A stretch of 43,825 nucleotides of DNA from Prochlorococcus sp. AG-424-P23 (GTDB taxonomy: Bacteria > Cyanobacteriota > Cyanobacteriia > PCC-6307 > Cyanobiaceae), in contig QCNK01000014.1 of assembly GCA_003210135.1 (NCBI GenBank), positions 1 through 43,825 on the forward strand, in the 5' to 3' direction. This document shows, piece by piece, positions 38,212-43,825 of the stretch. The notes beneath the pieces were generated by a model. It was not told where the DNA came from. It saw only the letters and a program-made list of their open reading frames with translations, and did no database searches. A program made the position numbers and the translations under genes. Each line of letters begins with the position of its first letter. The stretch's first letter is position 1.

Positions 38212-39342
38212 TTGAATTTGGATAATTTAGATTCGAAGTTAAATAATCAAGTCGCGATACTTATCTGTGGACATGGTAGTAGAAATAAACTAGCCATTAC
38301 TGAATTTCAAGAATTAACTAAGTTCATCCAAAAAAGATATCCAAAAATTTTAGTTGAATATGGTTTCTTGGAATTTGCTAAACCTTCACTTGTTGATGCT
38401 TTAGACAAGTTAAAAAATCTTTCTATAAAAAAAGTAATAGCAATACCTGCAATGCTTTTTGCTGCTGGCCATGTAAAAAATGATATACCTAGCCTGCTTA
38501 TGAATTATTCAAGTAAAACAGGAATTGAAATAATTTATGGAAGAGAATTAGGTATTAATAATTTAATGATTAGTGCAGCTTGTGAAAGAGTAAAAGATGT
38601 ATTTAAGAAAAATAATAATCTCAAACCTGAAGAATCATTATTAGTTGTTGTGGGTAGAGGCTCTTCTGACCCAGATGCGAATTCCAATGTTTCAAAAATT
38701 ACGAGAATGATCGTAGAAGGTATTGGTTTAGGGTGGGGTGAAACAGTTTTTTCTGGAGTAACTTTCCCTCTTGTTGAACCTGGTTTGAAAAATGTTGTGA
38801 GACTTGGCTATAAAAATATAATTGTTTTCCCTTATTTCCTTTTCTCAGGTGTCCTTGTTACAAGAATAAAAAGGCAAAGTGATTTAGTCGCGATTAATAA
38901 TCCAAATATTTCATTTATACATGCAAAATATCTTTCGTCACAGTCTTATGTGGTCGACACTTTTGTAGAAAGGATTGAAGAGATTCTTAATAACGAAGGT
39001 AATAATTTTATGAATTGCTCAACTTGTAAATATAGATCAAATTTGTTTGGCTTTGAAAAAGAAGTTGGAATGGTACAAGAAAGTCATCATGACCATGTAG
39101 AGGGCTTGGGTATCAGCTGTGATTTATGTGATCCTGAATGTAATGGTGCTTGTGAAATACAAAATCAAATCCCAACTCATAATCAAGAAAAATCATACTC
39201 AGGAGGAGGTGATTTCTTAGAACATGAACATGAAGAGGCTCATCAACATGAACATAATCACCATCACCATCGCCATAGTATTTATCCAAATTCAAAACAC
39301 CCTTTAGGACCTGTCACGCTTCGCTTGCCTAATAAAGACTAA
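38212..39342 (+). CDS. cbiX: Sirohydrochlorin chelatase (long CbiX) with Fe-S and His-rich tail
   Basis: Inserts cobalt or iron into sirohydrochlorin for cobalamin or sirohaem. Two CbiX repeats: ILICGHGSRNKLAITEFQEL (about 16-35) and LLVVVGRGSSDPDANSN (about 144-160). The tail carries MXCXXC (MNCSTC, C269/C272), which binds a 4Fe-4S cluster in the long CbiX of Bacillus. A second Cys group follows (CDLCDPECNGAC, C303-C314), then a His-rich stretch (HEHEEAHQHEHNHHHHRH). 376 residues. The TTG start at 38212 has only a weak ribosome site. The His tail suggests metal storage or delivery. Confidence 0.88.
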   Translation: MNLDNLDSKLNNQVAILICGHGSRNKLAITEFQELTKFIQKRYPKILVEYGFLEFAKPSLVDALDKLKNLSIKKVIAIPAMLFAAGHVKNDIPSLLMNYSSKTGIEIIYGRELGINNLMISAACERVKDVFKKNNNLKPEESLLVVVGRGSSDPDANSNVSKITRMIVEGIGLGWGETVFSGVTFPLVEPGLKNVVRLGYKNIIVFPYFLFSGVLVTRIKRQSDLVAINNPNISFIHAKYLSSQSYVVDTFVERIEEILNNEGNNFMNCSTCKYRSNLFGFEKEVGMVQESHHDHVEGLGISCDLCDPECNGACEIQNQIPTHNQEKSYSGGGDFLEHEHEEAHQHEHNHHHHRHSIYPNSKHPLGPVTLRLPNKD

Positions 39343-39461
39343 ATCTTAAGAAAATCCGTTGAAAATTAATGAATCACCTGTCTCTTTCTCGGCTTAGTCT
39401 TAATAGACTCAGTATATATAAGTATTCTTAATATAAAATTGTGAAAGTATTTTGAGCTAGA

Positions 39462-39503
39462 TTTTCCACAATTTGCAGGTTGTTTTCCACGTCCAAATCC
39501 ACA
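39462..39503 (+). repeat. Three DnaA-box-like 9-mers
   Basis: TTTTCCACA at 39462-39470, TTTTCCACG at 39483-39491, and AAATCCACA at 39495-39503, all on the plus strand. The cyanobacterial DnaA-box consensus I recall is TTTTCCACA. One perfect and two near copies within 42 bp are more than chance usually gives, but I cannot compute the background rate here. Confidence 0.5.
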
Positions 39504-39544
39504 CTGGATTAGAAATGACAGTATTTTTCAAAAAAAACAGGACT

Positions 39545-39569
39545 TCAACATTATTGTTGACTTTTTTTT
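39545..39569 (+). terminator. Possible weak hairpin terminator
   Basis: TCAACA-TTAT-TGTTGA (39545-39560) followed, after one C, by eight Ts (39562-39569). The stem is only 6 bp and AT-rich, so it would be a weak terminator; it could end cbiX or a small RNA, or be a chance palindrome. Confidence 0.25.
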
Positions 39570-39724
39570 AAGAACTATGCAATTTCCTTATTTGAAAAAG
39601 AAATTTTTTAAAAAAATACTTATAACATGAGTCTCATTTGATAACTTGAAAAGTTTTCTAAAAAATATTTTTTGATTTTTTTAGAAAAAAATATCATTAT
39701 GGTTATGCAGAAAAATATAAATTT

Positions 39725-39982
39725 ATGGATCAAATCAGCCAATCAAATTTAACTGATAAGAAATTTGTAGAGTGCTCTTCAAATAAAGTCTCTTTAGAAA
39801 CAGAGCTTTCAGAAACTCTTTATAACACTATGAAAGATTTCGTATTAAGTAATCCAACTTGGGATCAATATAAGCTCATAAATTCAGCATTAGCGACTTT
39901 TCTTGTTCAAAACGGATGTACAGATAATTCTGTTTCAGAAATTTATTTAAATCAATTATTTACACCTTCTAAGTCTTTTTAA
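39725..39982 (+). CDS. DUF2811-family small protein
   Basis: 85 residues. The region VSLETELSETLYNTMKDFVLSNPTWDQYKLINSALATFLVQNG matches the DUF2811 pattern as I recall it, a cyanobacterial family of unknown function. The N-terminal 22 residues and the C-terminal tail are variable. The ATG at 39725 is preceded by a long A/T-rich leader. The last 14 bases overlap the 3' end of the convergent GMC gene. Confidence 0.7.
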   Translation: MDQISQSNLTDKKFVECSSNKVSLETELSETLYNTMKDFVLSNPTWDQYKLINSALATFLVQNGCTDNSVSEIYLNQLFTPSKSF

Positions 39983-41609
39983 TATTTAAACAGGCTCTTC
40001 TACTTAAGGCCATCATTGTAAGTGTGGGGCTTTGCCAAGATGATGTGGGCCAGCATGCTCCATCTAGTATAAGAACATTCTTACATCTCCATAATCTATT
40101 GAATTTATCAACTACGCTATTCTCTTCATCAATTCCCATTGGTGCACCCCCTACTTCATGAATGTAATATCCTGGGGGAGGAGGACTTTCTGAGAGTGCT
40201 ATTAAATTTTTTGTAAATAAACTCCCAAATGGGATATTCATCAGTTCATCAATATTTTTTATCTCTCCATCAGAGGCTTCTATTGATTTTTGGATTGTTT
40301 TTACCATATGTTTAGCCATATTTAACTCATTTTCACTCCATTCGAATTCTATGTATGGGATTGGGATACCCCATTCATCGGTTTTTTTTGAGAGAGAAAT
40401 AGAATTATTCTCCCTAGGGAGGACTTCACCATGTGCTATTAGAAAACCAATAGATGTATTTGGATCTTTTTGTAAAAATTTAGGTATACCCAATCTATCA
40501 ATTGCTCCCCAGATTCCATAGCCCCTATGGAAATTTATATTTTCAGTCGTGGGCAAATTCGTACCAAATGGAATAAAGAAGCTTCCTGCTCCAGAAAGAT
40601 TGGGAGAATTATCTAAAGGTATTCCTGAGGTTTTTGTTTTTGGGACTGAAAAAAATCTACAGATTGATATATGGTCCATAAGGTATTTACCTAATTTCCC
40701 AGAAGTATCTCTAAAACCTAAGGGATTTGATTTATATTCTGAGTTCAGAAGTATTCTGAGAGTTGAAATTGTTGATGCGCATAGAAGGATTAAATCACAA
40801 TTTAATTCTTTTTTGCATCCATTTTCTAGGTTTACTATCGTTAATTTTGATGCTAGCTCTGTTATCTTGTTAATCTCAAAAGACTCTACTAGGTGATTTG
40901 AGATTATTTGTACATTCCCAGTATCTAAAGCTTTTTTTAAAGTGCTTCCTACACTGGAAGACTTGGGCCATTTTTCATCTTTTACTGATGAATTATGGTC
41001 AAATCCTCTTGATTGGATAAATGGATATTTTAATTTTGATTTAACTTTGCTGCCAAAAACTTTTTCGTTTTCTGTAAGAGGGATTTCACTAATGTATTGA
41101 CCATTTGGGACTTCCTTAATATCATCTTCCCGTCCATAGATTCCGCAGAAACTTTCAATGAAATCATAGTGAGGGGATAGTTCATCGTATGAAATAGGCC
41201 AGTTTGGTCCGAATCCATCTTTTTTAGCTGGATGAAAATCTTCTGGGGAAAGTCTTAATGTTATACCTCCCCACGTTAATGATCTACCCCCATATTGTTT
41301 TCCTTGAGTCCAAAGAAAGGGCTTTTTTGATGGGAAGTCATAAGGATGCTTCAATTCATTTGAATATAAATCAGGATTATTTTTCCAATAACCAGGATGT
41401 TGGCATTGATTGGCATGTTTTTTTGTCAAAACTCCTGATAATCTTTTAAATGTACTTGTTGGCTCATTATTACTAGCTTCATGCCTTTTAACTGGAGGCC
41501 CTGCTTCTATTACTAAAACTTTTATGCCCTGTTCTGCCAATGTAAGTGCCGCTATTCCTCCTGTAGCTCCAGAACCAACAACAATTGCATCATAAGGATT
41601 TATATCCAA
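39969..41609 (-). CDS. GMC-family FAD oxidoreductase
   Basis: 546-residue glucose-methanol-choline oxidoreductase. N-terminal FAD fold AIVVGSGATGGIAALTLAEQGIKVLVIEAG (about 9-38), GRSLTWGGITLRL, and a C-terminal GGAPMGIDEENSVVDKF...LILDGACWPTSSWQSPTLTMMALSRRA. The substrate is unknown; some related cyanobacterial proteins are annotated choline dehydrogenase without evidence. The start is TTG at 41609; the FAD motif is fully inside. The last 14 bases overlap the DUF2811 gene. Confidence 0.88.
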   Translation of the reverse strand: MDINPYDAIVVGSGATGGIAALTLAEQGIKVLVIEAGPPVKRHEASNNEPTSTFKRLSGVLTKKHANQCQHPGYWKNNPDLYSNELKHPYDFPSKKPFLWTQGKQYGGRSLTWGGITLRLSPEDFHPAKKDGFGPNWPISYDELSPHYDFIESFCGIYGREDDIKEVPNGQYISEIPLTENEKVFGSKVKSKLKYPFIQSRGFDHNSSVKDEKWPKSSSVGSTLKKALDTGNVQIISNHLVESFEINKITELASKLTIVNLENGCKKELNCDLILLCASTISTLRILLNSEYKSNPLGFRDTSGKLGKYLMDHISICRFFSVPKTKTSGIPLDNSPNLSGAGSFFIPFGTNLPTTENINFHRGYGIWGAIDRLGIPKFLQKDPNTSIGFLIAHGEVLPRENNSISLSKKTDEWGIPIPYIEFEWSENELNMAKHMVKTIQKSIEASDGEIKNIDELMNIPFGSLFTKNLIALSESPPPPGYYIHEVGGAPMGIDEENSVVDKFNRLWRCKNVLILDGACWPTSSWQSPTLTMMALSRRACLNIKKT

Positions 41610-41716
41610 AACCTAGTTTTTGATTTGTTATTTAAATAAATATAGCATTCAGTAAATAATTAATTTTTAGATTTCAGCTTAAGAAGTTAGAATTTATTGA
41701 AATACAACCCAAAAAA

Positions 41717-42184
41717 ATGAGATTTATAATTTTAACTTTTTTAATAATTGCTTTAACCCTCCCCTTTAGAGCCTTCGCTGCGTTGGATTATGGTAAACAA
41801 TCCCTGGTAGGAGCTGATTTTTCTGGATCTGATTTAAAAGGAGCAACTTTCTATTTGACTGATTTACAAGACGCAAATTTATCAGGTTGCGAGCTACAAA
41901 ATGCGACTCTTTATGGAGCAAAATTGAAGGATACTAACTTAAGTAACTCCAACTTAAGAGAAGTAACTTTAGACTCAGCTGTTTTAGATGGAACAGATTT
42001 ATCAAATACTAACTTGGAGGATTCTTTTGCTTATAGTACACAGTTTGAAAATGTAAAAATACAAGGTGCAGACTTCACAAATGTTTTTTTGCCAAAGGAT
42101 ATTGTAAGAAAATTTTGTGAAAGTGCCTCTGGCACTAATCCAATCACAAATAGAGATACTAGAGAAACTTTAGAGTGCGATTAA
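41717..42184 (+). CDS. Secreted pentapeptide-repeat protein (probably thylakoid lumen)
   Basis: A Sec-type signal peptide covers about 1-22 (hydrophobic, ending FRAFA, cleavage after AFA). Residues about 30-120 are pentapeptide repeats of the A(D/N)Lxx type (GADFSGSDLKGATF, TDLQDANLSG, KDTNLSNSNL, DGTDLSNTNL), forming a right-handed beta-helix. The tail, with FCESASGTNPITNRDT and a final LECD, has two cysteines that may pair; this ending recurs in lumenal pentapeptide proteins of cyanobacteria. Function unknown. The stop is 2 bp from the convergent gene. Confidence 0.82.
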   Translation: MRFIILTFLIIALTLPFRAFAALDYGKQSLVGADFSGSDLKGATFYLTDLQDANLSGCELQNATLYGAKLKDTNLSNSNLREVTLDSAVLDGTDLSNTNLEDSFAYSTQFENVKIQGADFTNVFLPKDIVRKFCESASGTNPITNRDTRETLECD

Positions 42185-42186
42185 AT

Positions 42187-42573
42187 TTATGCACAAAGAA
42201 GTTCTTTTTTAATCTTTCTTTGTTTATAAAGCGATCTCCCAATAGGCCAACCTAAAGTAGATAAATGTCTCATCAAAGAACCTGAGTATTTGAAATAAAG
42301 ATTGTCTGAATATTTGATACCAAGTTCTTTTAAAGTGGTAATTAATAAAAATAGATCTTTCTTGTTGCCTTTTTTCATATCTAATAATATTAATGCCTCA
42401 TTTGATAATTTTTCCAGAACCTTGCCATTTTCAGCAAAACCAACTTTAAGTGAATTAAATTCATCAGAATAAAAAGTATAAATTATTCCATCTTTGAATT
42501 TTTCTTTAGAAGTGTCTACATTAAACCTTGAAATTAATGTTTTGTATCCCTTTATGATTTTTCTATTATTCAT
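42187..42573 (-). CDS. GIY-YIG-like (degenerate T5orf172-type) protein, second gene of an RHH operon
   Basis: 128 residues. GIIYTFYSDEFNSLKVGFAENG resembles the first strands of a GIY-YIG domain (YTFY and KVGF in place of GIY and YIG), but the later Arg and Glu are not clearly placed. The tail LMRHLSTLGWPIGRSLYKQRKIKKELL is basic and distinctive. I do not know its function. Two bp separate it from the upstream RHH gene, so they are cotranscribed and probably act together. It could be a nuclease, a nucleic-acid-binding protein, or an inactive relative. Confidence 0.5.
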   Translation of the reverse strand: MNNRKIIKGYKTLISRFNVDTSKEKFKDGIIYTFYSDEFNSLKVGFAENGKVLEKLSNEALILLDMKKGNKKDLFLLITTLKELGIKYSDNLYFKYSGSLMRHLSTLGWPIGRSLYKQRKIKKELLCA

Positions 42574-42575
42574 AA

Positions 42576-43073
42576 TTATTTGATTTCGTTCTGAGCTATT
42601 TCGTATTTCTCCAATAGATTATTCACTTCTGCTAGTGCAATCCTCTTTTGACAGGCTGAGTCATATCTATTTACTGCTACTGAAGGTATTGAACCTTTGC
42701 TTTTCATCTCCCTTATACCAGTTTCTAGACACTGGAAAGCAACACTTGATAGATCCCTACCTTCTGCAGCTGCCCAAACTTTCATAAGATAAGTAAGGTT
42801 TGATGGTACTGAAATTTGGACTTTGTTTGAATTCGACGTATTTAAAGCAATATCATCGAGACTAATTTCTTTCGAAGAAATAGTTTCCTTTACTTTTTTC
42901 TTCAAAAATTTTACTTGACTTATAGCGTCTTCTTTATTCTTGATTTTTTGCTCTATCGCAAATAATTCATCTTCAGAATTTATTAAAGCTTCTAATGCCC
43001 ATTTAGCATCATCTTTCGCAATGGCGGTTCTATCAAGCCATTCATCTCTTATTTTTGACCAATTACTAGGCAT
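42576..43073 (-). CDS. Ribbon-helix-helix DNA-binding-like protein with coiled coil
   Basis: 165 residues. A helical, charged N-terminal half (about 15-70, heptad-like) suggests a coiled coil. Residues 84-125 (KVQISVPSNL, then a helix to AAAEGRDLSSVAFQCLETGIREM) fit a ribbon-helix-helix fold: a beta strand with alternating residues, helix A, a turn with Gly-Arg, and helix B. A further helix (about 137-165) ends the protein. RHH proteins act as dimeric repressors, often of their own operon. The region upstream (43104-43150) has fitting repeats. First gene of a two-gene operon; a regulator without a nuclease partner is the alternative reading. Confidence 0.6.
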   Translation of the reverse strand: MPSNWSKIRDEWLDRTAIAKDDAKWALEALINSEDELFAIEQKIKNKEDAISQVKFLKKKVKETISSKEISLDDIALNTSNSNKVQISVPSNLTYLMKVWAAAEGRDLSSVAFQCLETGIREMKSKGSIPSVAVNRYDSACQKRIALAEVNNLLEKYEIAQNEIK

Positions 43074-43383
43074 AAGCTTTATGCGTTAACTCTAGAATAT
43101 ACTAATCTAAATAGATTGTCTACAAAATCTAAATAGATTTAATATAGATTACAAAAAGTTTAAAATTTTCTGTTTTTATTAAGATCTATCTTCTTAAAAT
43201 AATCTTTTTGGACAAATTAAAACTTTAAATATTTTTCATATTATTCTAAAGTCCATCTACTGTAGAAGTTTATTCTCATTATTTTGGTAATTGGGGACTA
43301 TTTATTTTGATGTATTCAACTCTTATGCTAGAAATATTATTTACTTGTTAATTAATTCCTAATTTTTTAAAGTTTTCGAGGTT
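43074..43383. other. Intergenic region upstream of the RHH operon
   Basis: 310 bp between the RHH gene start and the stop of gloA. The half next to the RHH gene contains the putative operator (43104-43150) and promoter. The remainder (about 43155-43383) is A/T-rich with no ORF, RNA gene or clear terminator that I can see. Confidence 0.5.
43104..43150 (-). promoter_or_regulatory. Putative operator/promoter: tandem 14-bp inverted repeats
   Basis: AATCTA-AA-TAGATT occurs at 43104-43117 and again at 43126-43139, exactly 22 bp apart; a further half-site TAGATT is at 43145-43150, 11 bp after the preceding one. On the minus strand, TAGACA (43122-43117) and TATATT (43101-43096) could serve as -35 and -10, with a 15-bp spacer nearly filled by the first repeat. 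Such a position suits repression by the adjacent ribbon-helix-helix protein. Not proven. Confidence 0.6.
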
Positions 43384-43773
43384 TTAATCTCTTTCAATAA
43401 GTTCAATTTTATATCCATCAGGATCCTCAATAAAAGCCAAAACAGTAGTACTGTTTTTCATTGTTTTAGGTTTCGTTGTCACTTTACAACCATTATTTTC
43501 TAATCTTTGGCAAATAAGATGAATATCATTAACTCCAATAGCTATATGACCATATTTATCTCCAAGCTCATAATCTTCTGACTTTTTATCCCAGTTGTGA
43601 GTTAATTCAATTACAGCGTTTTCTTTTTCTGAGCCATAGCCAACAAATGCCAAAGTGAATTTTCCATGAGGATAATCCTTTTTTCTTAATAAATTCATCC
43701 CTAATCTATTGACGTAGAAATCAATGGATTTATCTAAATCTCCTACTCTCAGCATTGTATGTAAAATACGCAT
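43384..43773 (-). CDS. gloA: Lactoylglutathione lyase (glyoxalase I)
   Basis: Converts the methylglyoxal-glutathione adduct to S-lactoylglutathione. 129-residue VOC-fold protein, starting [20 protein letters not shown], with metal ligands H5, E56, H76 and E124 (the latter in [11 protein letters not shown]), close to the positions in the E. coli Ni-type enzyme. The motif ELTHNWD and KYGHIAIGV are diagnostic. Full length. It is followed downstream by 310 bp without a gene before the RHH operon. Confidence 0.94.
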   Translation of the reverse strand: MRILHTMLRVGDLDKSIDFYVNRLGMNLLRKKDYPHGKFTLAFVGYGSEKENAVIELTHNWDKKSEDYELGDKYGHIAIGVNDIHLICQRLENNGCKVTTKPKTMKNSTTVLAFIEDPDGYKIELIERD

Positions 43774-43825
43774 TTTGAATCATGAACCTTAATCAATTAT
43801 CTAATATTTAATATCCATCTGCCAA

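Larger units (their letters stand above)
39343..39724. other. Intergenic region with DnaA-box-like cluster and AT-rich tract
   Basis: 382 bp without a gene. It contains three 9-mers resembling DnaA boxes (39462-39503), an inverted repeat at 39496-39510, a short hairpin followed by Ts (39545-39569), and then about 150 bp of nearly pure A/T up to the DUF2811 start. No tRNA or long ORF is present; the two ATG frames are below 21 codons. Confidence 0.5.

Noticed and set aside
39343-39724. Calling the DnaA-box cluster the chromosome origin
   Set aside because: No dnaN or dnaA nearby and no skew information in a 44-kb window; origin in this lineage is expected next to dnaN.

Overview
The window looks like a chromosomal segment of a high-light-adapted Prochlorococcus (picocyanobacterium, MED4-like). 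The DNA is very AT-rich, genes are densely packed with short or overlapping junctions, and there is a Pcb divinyl-chlorophyll antenna gene, a lycopene cyclase of the Prochlorococcus type, cyanobacterial DUF families (DUF1350, DUF2811, DUF3721, TIGR02450) and solanesyl diphosphate synthase for plastoquinone. The order menB-glgA-murF / glmU-mnmD-aroA / comB-nit-amiC-murI-sds-acs is, from memory, the order in Prochlorococcus. I see no tRNA, rRNA, CRISPR array, insertion sequence or prophage.

Layout. 1-3.6 kb (+): 3' part of menB (phylloquinone), glgA (glycogen), murF (peptidoglycan). 3.6-7.2 kb (-): aroA, a stand-alone MnmC-type tRNA methyltransferase, glmU. 7.3-13.9 kb (+): comB (with a non-canonical start), a nitrilase-family amidase, an AMIN/amidase_3 cell-wall hydrolase, murI, sds and acs. 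13.9-18.5 kb: DUF1350 hydrolase, a DEDDh exonuclease, a decapeptide-repeat/DUF3721 protein, hisS and several small genes. 18.8-19.9 kb: pcb with a clear terminator. 20-28.4 kb: GltS-like symporter, GST, a membrane GIY-YIG protein, an SDR, lycopene cyclase (crtL2-type), a POR-like SDR, an MscS channel, an isochorismatase-family hydrolase and Fur. 28.4-32.2 kb: ArsS-type radical SAM protein, a StpA-type glucosylglycerol-phosphate phosphatase and a divergent GpsA-like protein. 33-38.2 kb: metY-metA (methionine by direct sulfhydrylation), SulP transporter, FAD oxidoreductase. 38.2-43.8 kb: long CbiX chelatase, DUF2811, GMC oxidoreductase, pentapeptide-repeat lumenal protein, a two-gene operon of a ribbon-helix-helix protein plus a degenerate GIY-YIG-like protein, and gloA.

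How they fit. Most genes are core metabolism: envelope (murF, glmU, murI, amidase), quinone and pigment synthesis (menB, sds, crtL2, possibly the POR-like protein), sulfur/methionine (metY, metA, SulP), and sirohaem or cobalamin chelation. The parts that stand out are: the RHH/GIY-YIG-like operon, whose promoter region carries two 14-bp inverted repeats 22 bp apart; a 42-bp cluster of three DnaA-box-like 9-mers in a 382-bp intergenic region; a StpA-type phosphatase divergent from a GpsA-like protein, with no glucosylglycerol-phosphate synthase in the window; and comB, which has no ATG, GTG or TTG that would give a full-length product. All functional calls come from reading the sequence and recalling families; no search was run.
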